A DNA stretch of 64,000 nt, taken from contig NZ_CP019304.1 in NCBI RefSeq assembly GCF_001969265.1, positions 3,844,001-3,908,000 of the forward strand, in the 5' to 3' direction. This DNA is from Arthrobacter sp. QXT-31. GTDB lineage: Bacteria > Actinomycetota > Actinomycetes > Actinomycetales > Micrococcaceae. Shown here piece by piece: positions 47,597-55,465 of the stretch; positions within the stretch are counted from its first letter, which is position 1, and every line of letters starts with the position of its first letter. Position numbers and translations under genes: made by a program. The notes under the pieces are model-generated. The model was not told the DNA's origin. It did not search any database and saw only the letters and a list, made by a program, of their open reading frames with translations.

Positions 47597-48550
47597 ATGG
47601 CAAACGTACTGGTATTCATTGACAACCCCGGGCAGGCTCTCAAGAAGAGCAGCCTGGAACTGCTGACCATCGCGCGCTCCCTCGGCGAAACTGCCGTAGC
47701 CGTCAACGGCGAACTGTCCGATGACGTCGCCGGCACCCTGGGCGCCTACGGTGCAGCAACCGTCTTCCGCCCGTCCGCGACGGACCTCGACGAGTACCTC
47801 GTCGCCCCGAAGGCCGCCTTCCTGACTGCCGTGGCGGACAAGTCCGGCGCCACCACCGTCCTGCTCGAGAACTCACCCGAGGGCAAGGAAATCGCAGCGC
47901 GGCTCGGCATCCGGCTGAGCGCCGGCGTCATCACCGACGTCGTCGCCGTCGACGCCGACGGCACCGCCCACAAGTCGGTGCTGGCCGGTTCGTACACCAC
48001 GACGGCGAAGGCCACCACCCCCGTCACCGTGCTGTCCGTGAAGGCCAACACCGTGGACCCGGAGCCCGCCACGGCTCCCGGGCTGCCCGAAACCGTGACC
48101 GTGGACGCTCCTGCCGACGCAACCGCCGCCGCAGCACGCATCACCTCCCGCGAACAGAAGGTCGCCAGCGGCCGCCCGGACCTCACCGATGCCCGCATCG
48201 TGGTGGCCGGCGGACGCGGCCTCGACGGCGACTTCGGCCCCGTGGAGGAACTGGCGGACGCACTGGGCGCGGCTGTCGGTGCCTCCCGCGCGGCAACGGA
48301 CGCCGGCTGGATCAGCCACGACGCACAGGTCGGCCAGACCGGCAAGACCGTCTCCCCGCAGCTGTACATTTCCGCCGGCATTTCCGGCGCCATCCAGCAG
48401 AAGGCGGGCATGCAGACCGCCAAGGTGATCGTCGCCGTGAACAAGGACGCGGAATCGCCCGTGTTCGAAATTGCGGACTTCGGCATCGTCGGCGACCTCT
48501 TCCAGGTGCTCCCGCAGGCAACTGAAGAGATCAAGAAGCGCAAGGGCTGA
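47597..48550 (+). CDS. etfA: Electron transfer flavoprotein subunit alpha
   Basis: Alpha subunit carrying the FAD of ETF. The C-terminal FAD domain shows ARIVVAGGRGLDGDFGPVEEL, SRAATDAGWISHDAQVGQTG, LYISAGISGAIQQKAGMQ and AVNKDAESPVFEIADFGIVG, the standard signature. 317 residues. Cotranscribed with etfB and, by its close 4-base gap, probably with the PIG-L gene. Confidence 0.96.
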   Translation: MANVLVFIDNPGQALKKSSLELLTIARSLGETAVAVNGELSDDVAGTLGAYGAATVFRPSATDLDEYLVAPKAAFLTAVADKSGATTVLLENSPEGKEIAARLGIRLSAGVITDVVAVDADGTAHKSVLAGSYTTTAKATTPVTVLSVKANTVDPEPATAPGLPETVTVDAPADATAAAARITSREQKVASGRPDLTDARIVVAGGRGLDGDFGPVEELADALGAAVGASRAATDAGWISHDAQVGQTGKTVSPQLYISAGISGAIQQKAGMQTAKVIVAVNKDAESPVFEIADFGIVGDLFQVLPQATEEIKKRKG

Positions 48551-48554
48551 ATCC

Positions 48555-49334
48555 TTGACCGCAAACGCTGCACCAGCGCAGAGCCCGTTCAATCCGGAAC
48601 AGCACCGGATTGAGCGGGTGCTCTGTTTCTCAGCCCACCCCGACGACATCGATTTCGGCGCCGCCGGCACCATCGCCGCGTGGACGAAGGCCGGCGTCGA
48701 GGTCAGCTACTGCATCATGACTGACGGCGACGCCGGCGGCTTCGACCCTGCCCAGCGCGCCGAGATCATCGCGCTCCGGGCCGCAGAGCAGGAACGCGCC
48801 GCGGCCCTCGTCGGGGTCAAGGACATCCACTACCTGCACCAGCGGGATGGGTACCTTGAACCGAACCATGAGGTGATGCGCGGGGTGGTGAAGCTGATCC
48901 GGGAAGTCCGTCCCGACGTCGTGCTTTCCATGCATCCGGAACGCAACTGGAAGCGCATCCAGAAGAGCCATCCGGACCACCTGGCGGTGGGGGAGGCCGT
49001 GACCCGCGCCATCTACCCGGCCGTGGAAAACCCCTTCGCCTATCCCGACCTCGCCGAGGCCGGCCTCGAGGCCTACAAGGTTCCGTGGCTGTGGTTCTTT
49101 GCCGGGCCGGAGGAACGCGAGAACCACTATGTGGATGTCACGGAGCACGTGGAGAGCAAGCTAGAGGCGATCCACGTCCACGTCAGCCAGCACCCGGATA
49201 CCGAGGCCATGGAGGCCAGGGTACGCCGCGGCATGCGGGAGTATGCCGAACGTGCCGGCCTGCCCGCGGGACGGAGCGCCGAGGCGTTCCACGTGGTCAT
49301 GGTCAACGGCCCGGGGACCATCGCCGGCTTCTAG
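48555..49334 (+). CDS. PIG-L (LmbE-like) family zinc deacetylase
   Basis: A 259-residue member of the family that includes the mycothiol enzymes MshB and Mca and other N-acetylglucosaminyl deacetylases. Zinc ligands are in FSAHPDDIDFGAAGT (His, Asp) and KSHPDHLAVGEAV (His). CIMTDGDAGGFD is typical of the family. The substrate cannot be read. The TTG start at 48555 has AAGGG 8 bases upstream and lies 4 bases after the etfA stop. The C-terminal region has a conserved ESKLEAIHVHVSQHP stretch. Mycothiol S-conjugate amidase is one possibility; no other mycothiol genes are nearby. Confidence 0.85.
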   Translation: MTANAAPAQSPFNPEQHRIERVLCFSAHPDDIDFGAAGTIAAWTKAGVEVSYCIMTDGDAGGFDPAQRAEIIALRAAEQERAAALVGVKDIHYLHQRDGYLEPNHEVMRGVVKLIREVRPDVVLSMHPERNWKRIQKSHPDHLAVGEAVTRAIYPAVENPFAYPDLAEAGLEAYKVPWLWFFAGPEERENHYVDVTEHVESKLEAIHVHVSQHPDTEAMEARVRRGMREYAERAGLPAGRSAEAFHVVMVNGPGTIAGF

Positions 49335-49343
49335 CCTGTTGTC

Positions 49344-50117
49344 CTAGCCTGCGGCAGAACTGAGCCGGGCAGCCGCGTAGACCTTGATTCCTTCCAGCAG
49401 GTAGGACGCGAGACCTGCGCGGCTGTTGTCGTAGAAGGCGGTGAACCGCGGATCCTCGACGTACATCCGGCCCAGGCCGACGTAGCTGTCCGCATCCGGC
49501 GTCCAGCTGACGCAGACCCACCGGTAGTGGCGCTCGACGGCGGCCTGCACCCGGGCGTCGTCCGCCGGCAGGCCGGCGTCCAGGCAGCGGGCCAGCTCCT
49601 CGTTGACCGACGCGGCCTCCGCCATGAACGCCTGCTTGTCGTCAGCGCTCAGCGCGGCGTGCCGTGCCTTGCTGTCTTCAACCGCGCGGTCGCCCCACCG
49701 CTGGCGTGCCTCCTCCTCGTAGGGGTTGGCATCAAAATCCCTAAAGATGTCCTCGCCTGACATGGTGTCTCCTTGCTGCAGTGCCGAAATGGTTGCCCCG
49801 ACGGTCCTGGCCATCCGGTCCAGGCGGTCGCGCTCGGCCAGCAGCCACTTGCGGTGTACGCTCAGCGCATCCACCTGGTCGGCCTGGCCGTCCAGAACCT
49901 GGCCAATGGTTTCCAGCCCCAGGCCAAGTTCGCGGAGAAGCAGGATCCGCTGCAGGCGCAGCAGTTCGGGCTGCGTGTAGTAGCGGTAGCCGTTCTGCCC
50001 GGTATAGGCAGGCGGCAGCAACCCCACTTGGTGGTAATGCCGGAGGGTCCTGGACGAGACCCGGCTCAGCTTCGCCAGTTCCGCGATGGACCAGCTCCGG
50101 CGTTCTTCCTGCTTCAT
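49344..50117 (-). CDS. MerR-family regulator with TipAS-type domain
   Basis: A 257-residue TipA-like regulator. The N-terminal MerR winged helix (WSIAELAKLSRVSSRTLRHY, GYRYYTQPELLRLQRIL) is followed by a coiled-coil helix (about 75-115). The C-terminal domain has ARQRWGDRAVEDSKARHAAL and is like TipAS, the domain that binds thiopeptides or other small antibiotics in Streptomyces TipA. The ligand here is unknown. The gene has its own MerR-style promoter and operator ending at the start codon, consistent with self-control. Convergent with the PIG-L gene, 9 bases apart. Confidence 0.88.
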   Translation of the reverse strand: MKQEERRSWSIAELAKLSRVSSRTLRHYHQVGLLPPAYTGQNGYRYYTQPELLRLQRILLLRELGLGLETIGQVLDGQADQVDALSVHRKWLLAERDRLDRMARTVGATISALQQGDTMSGEDIFRDFDANPYEEEARQRWGDRAVEDSKARHAALSADDKQAFMAEAASVNEELARCLDAGLPADDARVQAAVERHYRWVCVSWTPDADSYVGLGRMYVEDPRFTAFYDNSRAGLASYLLEGIKVYAAARLSSAAG

Positions 50118-50123
50118 GCCTCC

Positions 50124-50154
50124 AGCGTAGAAGTTGACGCAGCGTCAAGGTCAA
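50124..50154 (-). promoter_or_regulatory. MerR-type promoter with dyad in the spacer
   Basis: On the minus strand: TTGACC (50154-50149), a 19-base spacer, TACGCT (50129-50124), then GGAGGC and the ATG. The long spacer contains a perfect inverted repeat TTGACGC-T-GCGTCAA (50148-50134), the classic arrangement for MerR activators. The -10 lies six bases before the ATG, so the mRNA may be leaderless. Confidence 0.7.
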
Positions 50155-50203
50155 GCAAGGCAGGGCGCCAGCCAGGCAGGTGACCCGCCAGGCAGGGCCA
50201 GTG

Positions 50204-51046
50204 TCAGGTGGTGAGAGGGGCGGCGGCCACTGTGGGCAGGGTCGGGGTAGCTGATCCGCCCACGGGTTCTACCGTGATGCCGAGCGACGCTGCGGAGCCG
50301 ATGCCCTTGACCAGGGCAGGCTTCGAGAGCGCATCCGCGTCCATCAGGCCTTCGGAGACCGGCGCGGAGCCGTCCTTGGGAATCAGCCACATCTGGTACA
50401 CCTTGCCCGCAGGCGGGGGCGGCACATCCTTCATGCGCACCACCAGGGCATCATGGGAGGGCGAGATCGAAACCGTCGCGGTGCCTCCGCCGATGACGTT
50501 CACGGTGGCCTGCCGCGCGTCCTGCGCCTCGATGACCTGCCGGAAGGGATCGTTCTGGTTGGCCACGTAGGCGCCGATCCCCACGCCGCCCAGGGCGATC
50601 ACGGCAGCAGCCGCCACGCCGATGAGCCAGTTACGGAGCCCGCCCGTCCGCCGTCGGGCTTCACGCCGCTGGCGCGCAGCCGACAGTTCATCAGCGGCAG
50701 GCGCCGGCGCTTCCGCCAGACCGTCTGCGGCGGCCGGCACCGCCGCCGGTGCCGGAAGCTGCGAGACAATCCGGTCGAACAGGTCCGCGGGCGGCTCCTC
50801 CTCGGCCGTGAAGGACATCGCCAGCGTCTCCCGGGCCTGGCGCACGCGTTCGTTGAAGGACGCTCGCTCCGCTTCCGGAGCGTCGCTGAGGTAGGCGTCG
50901 ATGGCTTCCCGCTCCGCGTCGCTGATGGCGTCCAGGGCGTATATCTCGGCGAGCTCGACGGCCCGTCCCGCCGCGAGGTCGGTGGGAATGTCGGCGGCAA
51001 ATGCCCGGGGCAGCTGGCGCCCGCGCGAATCATTTGAATCGGTCAT
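50204..51046 (-). CDS. RskA-like anti-sigma factor
   Basis: Membrane anti-sigma factor that holds the neighbouring ECF sigma factor. The N-terminal cytoplasmic region (LAEIYALDAISDAEREAIDAYL) matches the anti-sigma-K class. One transmembrane helix lies at about 140-160 (WLIGVAAAAVIALGGVGIGA). The extracytoplasmic domain has ISPSHDALVVRMKDVPPPPAGKVYQMW, the RskA signature. ATG 51046 lies 2 bases after the sigma-factor stop, giving 280 residues. Release by regulated proteolysis is known for RskA and is inferred here. Confidence 0.9.
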   Translation of the reverse strand: MTDSNDSRGRQLPRAFAADIPTDLAAGRAVELAEIYALDAISDAEREAIDAYLSDAPEAERASFNERVRQARETLAMSFTAEEEPPADLFDRIVSQLPAPAAVPAAADGLAEAPAPAADELSAARQRREARRRTGGLRNWLIGVAAAAVIALGGVGIGAYVANQNDPFRQVIEAQDARQATVNVIGGGTATVSISPSHDALVVRMKDVPPPPAGKVYQMWLIPKDGSAPVSEGLMDADALSKPALVKGIGSAASLGITVEPVGGSATPTLPTVAAAPLTT

Positions 51047-51048
51047 TG

Positions 51049-51654
51049 TCAGCTCACCCCCAGGCAGGTCTTGAGTCGGATCAGTCCGTCGCGGATGCGG
51101 GACTTTATGGTCGGAATGGCAGCGTTCAGCTTTTCTGCGACTTCGCGGTAGGTGAGACCGCCGTAGTAAGCAAGCCGCACGGATTCCTGCTGGGTCTCGG
51201 TCAGCGTCTCCAGGCACCGCACCACCGCTTCGGCCTCAAGCCGGGTGTCCACCTCATCCGACACCGAGTCATGGTCGATGTCCTGGCTGTTGGCGCCGTA
51301 CCGGGCTTCGCGCTCACTCGCGGACTGGGATGAGCGGACCTTGTCCACGGCCCTCCGGTGCGAGATGGTCATGAGCCAGGCCAGGGGACTTCCGCTTGCC
51401 GGGTCGAAGCTGGCGGCATTTTGCCAGACCTGCAGGAAGACCTCCTGGGTGGTGTCCTCGCTGAGCTCCGGATCGATCAGCACCCGGCGCGCCATGCCGA
51501 AAACCCGCCGCGACGTGAGCCGGTAGAACTCGGCGAAGGACGCCTGATCCCCTTGGGCGGTCCGCTGCAGCAGCCGTGCCAGCTGCTGGTTAAGGTCGAC
51601 GGCGGTGCCAGGCGGCGCTGCGGCGTCATAGTTTGGCGCGTTGGGAGTTTCCAT
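51049..51654 (-). CDS. sigK: SigK-like ECF RNA polymerase sigma factor
   Basis: A 201-residue group IV sigma factor. Region 2 includes FYRLTSRRVFGMARRVL, SEDTTQEVFLQVWQNA and SPLAWLMTISHRRAVDKVR. Region 4 includes LTETQQESVRLAYYGGLTYREVAE and IPTIKSRIRDGLIRLK. The start is METPNAPNYD at 51654; the longer frame upstream has no homology. With the RskA-like gene 2 bases downstream it forms a classic sigma/anti-sigma operon. SigK is the best family name, but orthology is not proven. Confidence 0.88.
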   Translation of the reverse strand: METPNAPNYDAAAPPGTAVDLNQQLARLLQRTAQGDQASFAEFYRLTSRRVFGMARRVLIDPELSEDTTQEVFLQVWQNAASFDPASGSPLAWLMTISHRRAVDKVRSSQSASEREARYGANSQDIDHDSVSDEVDTRLEAEAVVRCLETLTETQQESVRLAYYGGLTYREVAEKLNAAIPTIKSRIRDGLIRLKTCLGVS

Positions 51655-51870
51655 CACTCTCAAGCATAGGTTGCCTGCTGGCGGGCGCGGCACTCCGTGC
51701 CCTGCCACGGCGGCATCGTGCCGGGTAAAATGGAACGCGGTGTTGCCCGGCCTTAGTGTTGTCACCTGCCGCTCCTTACACCCTATGGAAGTGCACGTTC
51801 CCCCGACGTGCTCAGAAGGGATTCGGTGCCGTGCACCCCGTGGATGGGTGGCCGTGCGGATGTGCTGCAC

Positions 51871-52338
51871 TCAGAGCTGTGCGCCGGTGAATCCCTGCTG
51901 CCGCCACGCCTCGTAGACCGCGATGGATGCCGCATTTGCCAGGTTCAGTGACCGGAGCGACGGCAGCATGGGCAGCCGGACCCGCGACGTGACGTGGGGA
52001 TCGCGCTTCAGGTGGTCCGGCAGGCCCACGGATTCGGGGCCGAACATGAGGACATCACCCGGCCGGTAGGCAATGTCCGTGTAGGAAACTTCGCCGTCGG
52101 AGGTGAAGGCGAAGACGCGCTCCGGCTGCAGGGCCTGCCAGGCGGCCTCGATATTGGGATGGACAGTGACCACTGCCAGGTCGTGGTAGTCCAGGCCGGC
52201 GCGGCGGAGCTTCGCATCTGAGAAGTCGAAGCCCAAAGGCTCTACGAGGTGGAGTTCGGCGCCGGTGATGGCGGCGAGGCGGATGGCGTTGCCCGTATTT
52301 CCGGGAATTTCAGGCGTGTGGAAGAGGATGCGGAACAC
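51871..52338 (-). CDS. trmL: tRNA (cytidine(34)-2'-O)-methyltransferase TrmL
   Basis: A 155-residue SPOUT-class enzyme with a deep-knot SAM site that methylates the wobble ribose of tRNA-Leu. Motif 1 is MFRILFHTPEIPGNTGNAIR, with VEPLGFDFSDAKLRRAGLDY next, and the knot is DVLMFGPESVGLPDHL followed by LNLANAASIAVYEAWRQ. GTG start. It is a minimal TrmL with no extra domain. Stand-alone gene near the sigma-factor pair. Confidence 0.94.
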   Translation of the reverse strand: MFRILFHTPEIPGNTGNAIRLAAITGAELHLVEPLGFDFSDAKLRRAGLDYHDLAVVTVHPNIEAAWQALQPERVFAFTSDGEVSYTDIAYRPGDVLMFGPESVGLPDHLKRDPHVTSRVRLPMLPSLRSLNLANAASIAVYEAWRQQGFTGAQL

Positions 52339-52407
52339 GCTTCCATCCTAGCGTTGGCGTTGCCGGTGCCATCCGCGCAGGCGCTGGGCATGCCTTCGGA
52401 CGGTACC

Positions 52408-53352
52408 TCAGTGCATGCCGCGCAGCAGCCGTGCGAGCACCGGAACATTGACGGTGTTCGGCGCGGGGCCGGAGGAGAGGAAATCCTTAAGCCCGCGGGC
52501 CAGGCCGGCGGCATTGACCACCTGGACGATGTCGGAGCCGCCGCGGGAGCGGCGGTGGCGGTCGATGACGGGTTCGTGGAGGTTGCCGTCGGGGCTGTGG
52601 ATCACGGTCCACCCCGTCACGTTGAGTTCGGGAAATATGTCCTGCATCCGCCTGACAACCTGGGCCAGCTGCGGCGGGGCGATCGACCGGCCGCCGTGGT
52701 TCAGCGTCTTTCCGTCCCAGGCGTAGGCCCCCCTGGGCAGCAGCATCGAGCCGACGAGCGCAAGGCGATAGCCCGAGAGCAGCGCGTGGTCAATGTGGCT
52801 GTTGTCCGCCGGGGACTGCAGCCCGTTGATCAGGCGCGCCGCCGGAATCGCGGGAAGGACCTGCCTGCTGATCAGCTGGACCGTGCGCAGCTCCCGCTGG
52901 ATCCGGGCTTCAGCCCCGAAGATGCCCCGCTTCCTGGGCATGCCGTGCACCTGCTGGCTCGCCAGCTCCAGCGGGACGAGCGGAACAGCGCCGGGCGTAT
53001 CGAAGGGCGGCACGTACACAGGCGCGTCGCCGGCCGTGTTGCGGGGCGTGCCCGGCTTGTGGATCGTCGCGGAGGCGTGGCTTCCGGCAGCCGGAGCGTC
53101 GAAGTGCGCTTCACCGTTGTCCTGCCGGCTCCGGCGCGGACCGGCCGCATAGGAGCGGTCATAGGCGGCCCGCCGCTGGGGATCGATGAGCGTCTCATAC
53201 GCAAGGGTCACCTGGCGGAACATGGCGGCGTCGCCTCCATGGTCGGGATGCGAAGCACGGGCAGCCTTGCGGTAGGCCACCTTGATCTCCCTCTCCGTTG
53301 CGGTCACCGCCACGCGGAGCACTTCGTAGTGGGAACTGCTGCCCTTGGTCAA
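52408..53352 (-). CDS. J-domain protein with NERD-like C-terminal part
   Basis: A 314-residue protein. Residues 8-70 are a DnaJ domain: YEVLRVAVTATEREIKVAYRK, the HPD motif in ASHPDHGGD and FRQVTLAYETLIDPQRRAAYD. There is no G/F region or zinc finger. The C-terminal 180 residues resemble the NERD domain: RQVLPAIPAARLINGLQ, then NSHIDHALLSGYRLALVGSM and the lysine-containing WDGKTLNHGG. The NERD match is weak. TTG 53352 has AAGGA 6 bases upstream. It would act as a co-chaperone for DnaK by its HPD motif; the link to a nuclease-like domain is speculative. Confidence 0.75.
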   Translation of the reverse strand: MTKGSSSHYEVLRVAVTATEREIKVAYRKAARASHPDHGGDAAMFRQVTLAYETLIDPQRRAAYDRSYAAGPRRSRQDNGEAHFDAPAAGSHASATIHKPGTPRNTAGDAPVYVPPFDTPGAVPLVPLELASQQVHGMPRKRGIFGAEARIQRELRTVQLISRQVLPAIPAARLINGLQSPADNSHIDHALLSGYRLALVGSMLLPRGAYAWDGKTLNHGGRSIAPPQLAQVVRRMQDIFPELNVTGWTVIHSPDGNLHEPVIDRHRRSRGGSDIVQVVNAAGLARGLKDFLSSGPAPNTVNVPVLARLLRGMH

Positions 53353-53501
53353 GCACGGTCCTTAGGTCGTTGTTGCCGGCCTGCCTGCGCGGCCCGGTGT
53401 GCCAAGCATATAAGCCGGTCTTGGCGGTCTTCTGGAACAACGACTGCAGCAGGGTTGCCGGTTCCCGGCGCGGCAAACGCAGGACGGCTAGACTTTCCGG
53501 A

Positions 53502-54197
53502 ATGGGAGTCCGGACAGACCGCGGTGGTGCCCGCCGTACATTCGCGGTGGCGGCAGCCGTTACAGCCGCGGCGCTTCTCGGCGGCTGCAGCGTCGGTGTC
53601 CCGGATCCGGCCGTCCCCAGCAACCCGCCCGTCAGCAGCGGGCCAGCCACGCCCACCATTACCCCCGGCCACGACGCCGATGCGGTGGCCGCCCGCGACA
53701 TGCCGTTTTCGGCAGGGCCCACCCTGGCAGATGGTGTGCCGGTCGGGCTGTCGGAGGACCTGGCCGAAGCGCCGCACTGGAAACAGGTGGTCAGTGGGGC
53801 CGGTGGCACCAGCCGCTACCAGAAATCCGACGGCTGCCAGGTTTCGGCCGAGGTGCGCCAGAACCAATGGCCCCTCGTGGCGGCCGATGACAGGGAATCG
53901 ACGGCCGGGCTGTTTGCCTACCTCGACCCCACGATCCTTCCCGCCTACCTGAAGCCGGCGTCACTGCGCTGGGGCGGTGAGCGGGGCAAACCAGGGCCGG
54001 CGGTTGAGGTGCTGGCGCTGGAACGGGTTGCCAAGCCTGCCGGCCAAAAAGCCGGCCGGGCCACCGCAGCGATGGCCCGGGTATTCGGCAAGGCCGGCTC
54101 GTCCGTCTACGTTTCCGTGTCCTGCCCGACGGCGGCGGCGCTCGCCGCCGCCAGGGCAGACATCGCTCAGTGGCTCACGGTGGTTCCACCCGGCTGA
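53502..54197 (+). CDS. Predicted lipoprotein of unknown function
   Basis: A 231-residue protein with lipobox ALLGGC, putting the modified Cys at about 29. The mature part begins with a Pro/Ser/Val-rich linker and then a compact domain with three further Cys (SDGCQVSAEV, VSVSCPTAA), so a disulfide is possible. I do not recognise the family. ATG 53502 is weakly supported by TTTCCGG upstream. Its last 31 bases overlap the convergent DoxX-like gene. Confidence 0.65.
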   Translation: MGVRTDRGGARRTFAVAAAVTAAALLGGCSVGVPDPAVPSNPPVSSGPATPTITPGHDADAVAARDMPFSAGPTLADGVPVGLSEDLAEAPHWKQVVSGAGGTSRYQKSDGCQVSAEVRQNQWPLVAADDRESTAGLFAYLDPTILPAYLKPASLRWGGERGKPGPAVEVLALERVAKPAGQKAGRATAAMARVFGKAGSSVYVSVSCPTAAALAAARADIAQWLTVVPPG

Positions 54198-54613
54198 TGG
54201 GCCGCGGCCGAGGCCGCCAGCCGGTTGAGCGCCAGCGCACCCACGAACAGTCCAAAGTCACGCAGGGCGACGTCGTAGAAGGCGCCGAGGATGATCAGGT
54301 TCACGATGATCCCCAAAAGCCAGGCAGCCACCACGAGCGAACCGATCCGCGGCCGCAGGGCTACCAGGATTCCGGCGACTATTTCCACGACGCCGACGGC
54401 ATACATCACTGTCTGGGCCGGCAGGTGCAATGTGTCCGGAACCATCGGTGCGAGATAGCCGGTCCAGTCCGTCAGCAGATTGGTGAACTTGTCCAGGCCG
54501 AACAGGACGGGCGCCACGGTGAATACGGTGCGCAGGAGCAGGAACGCCTGCCGCGCCGGATCCGAGGCGAGCGCCTGGGCGTTTGCGGACTCCTTCATTG
54601 TTGTGGCCTTCAT
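54167..54613 (-). CDS. DoxX-like small membrane protein
   Basis: A 148-residue protein with about four hydrophobic helices. The hallmark LFGLDKFTNLLTDWTGYLAP and YAVGVVEIVAGILVAL place it in the DoxX-like group. In mycobacteria DoxX works with a thiol oxidoreductase and superoxide dismutase in a membrane oxidoreductase complex. The start has GGAGG 5 bases upstream. An operator dyad (54624-54652) touches its ribosome site. It diverges from the SufR-like regulator gene, which suggests direct control. Confidence 0.8.
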   Translation of the reverse strand: MKATTMKESANAQALASDPARQAFLLLRTVFTVAPVLFGLDKFTNLLTDWTGYLAPMVPDTLHLPAQTVMYAVGVVEIVAGILVALRPRIGSLVVAAWLLGIIVNLIILGAFYDVALRDFGLFVGALALNRLAASAAAHQPGGTTVSH

Positions 54614-54623
54614 GACCGCCTCC

Positions 54624-54652
54624 TTCTAAAAGTGGATACCTTGATTTTAGAA
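54624..54652. promoter_or_regulatory. Operator copy 1: TTCTAAAA-N13-TTTTAGAA
   Basis: Perfect 8-base inverted repeat with a 13-base spacer GTGGATACCTTGA. It lies directly upstream of the DoxX-like gene, one arm running into its ribosome site (TTTTAGAAGGAGG on the minus strand). The same layout recurs at 54663-54691 and 58018-58046. Confidence 0.75.
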
Positions 54653-54662
54653 CTGCCCATCC

Positions 54663-54691
54663 TTCTTTAGCAACGGATCTTGATTTTAGAG
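54663..54691. promoter_or_regulatory. Operator copy 2: TTCTTTAG-N13-TTTTAGAG
   Basis: Same length and spacing as copy 1, spacer CAACGGATCTTGA, sharing the CTTGATTTTAGA core (direct repeat 54640-54651 and 54679-54690). It precedes the SufR-like regulator and its TACGCT -10. The left arm is imperfect. Confidence 0.7.
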
Positions 54692-54692
54692 T

Positions 54693-54704
54693 TACGCTGG
54701 ATTT
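54693..54704 (+). promoter_or_regulatory. -10 element of a probable leaderless regulator mRNA
   Basis: TACGCT at 54693-54698, six bases (GGATTT) before the ATG. TANNNT at this distance is the actinobacterial leaderless pattern. It is the same hexamer and distance as at the MerR gene. Confidence 0.5.
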
Positions 54705-55394
54705 ATGACCCGCATAGCTGAAGACCGCGAACCAGGGACCGCTCTTTCCTGGACCGGCCGCCTGGCCGCGCTGGCGTCGCTGGGGGACGCCGGAAGGCGC
54801 CGCCTTTTTGAGTACGTCGCCGGGCAGTCGTCAGCGGTGGGTCGGGATGATGCGGCGGCTGCGCTGAACATGCCCCGGTCCACGGCGTCCTTTCACTTGG
54901 ACAGGCTTGTCCGGGACGGGTTGCTCGCCGTCGAGTTCCGCAAGCTCGGCGGAAAGGCCGGCCCGGGGTCGGGCCGGCCGGCGAAGCTGTACCGGCCGGC
55001 GCTGGAGGAAGTGGGTGCGTCGGTTCCGGACCGCAGCTACGATCTGGCCGGGGAGTTGATGGCCACGGCGATTCAAACCTCCATGACCGGCGGGGGAGGG
55101 GTCGGCAAGGCGCTGGCCGAAGCGTCATACTCACGGGGCCGCGCACTGGGCAGTGACGGCGCATCCCTGGCCGAGGTGCTCGCCGGGGTCGGGTACATGC
55201 CGGAGCGGGACGGGGAGGGCGGAATCATCCTCATGAACTGTCCCTTCCGCCGGCTGGCTGACGGCCACAGGGAGGTGGTCTGTGCCATGAACGGGGCATT
55301 TCTCAGCGGTGCCGCCGCTGCCTGTGGGGTGCCGGAGGGGAAAGTGGAGGGGGACCGGACGGCCGGGCGCTGCTGCGCCAGGATCAGGCCCTGA
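54705..55394 (+). CDS. SufR-like winged-helix regulator with C-terminal cysteine cluster
   Basis: A 229-residue regulator. The N-terminal winged helix (LASLGDAGRRRLFEYV, DAAAALNMPRSTASFHLDRL, then RPAKLYRP) is ArsR/MarR-like. The C-terminal domain has Cys179, Cys193, Cys207 and Cys223-Cys224, spaced x13, x13, x15. This is close to the four-cysteine pattern of SufR, an Fe-S cluster sensor that represses suf genes. So it probably senses Fe-S status, redox state or metal. Two operator dyads lie just upstream. A cysteine desulfurase gene starts 71 bases downstream on the same strand. The family call is firm; the ligand is inferred. Confidence 0.82.
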   Translation: MTRIAEDREPGTALSWTGRLAALASLGDAGRRRLFEYVAGQSSAVGRDDAAAALNMPRSTASFHLDRLVRDGLLAVEFRKLGGKAGPGSGRPAKLYRPALEEVGASVPDRSYDLAGELMATAIQTSMTGGGGVGKALAEASYSRGRALGSDGASLAEVLAGVGYMPERDGEGGIILMNCPFRRLADGHREVVCAMNGAFLSGAAAACGVPEGKVEGDRTAGRCCARIRP

Positions 55395-55453
55395 CGGTTC
55401 CGGAAGTCCGGCGGCCTCCGGAATCGAGCGGCGTCTGCAATTTAATGGGGGCC

Positions 55454-55465
55454 TAGAATTTAAGC
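55454..55465 (+). promoter_or_regulatory. -10 element for a probable leaderless desulfurase mRNA
   Basis: TAGAAT at 55454-55459, six bases before the GTG start of the cysteine desulfurase, with no ribosome site in between. A clear -35 is lacking. It would give the desulfurase its own promoter besides readthrough from the regulator. Confidence 0.45.
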
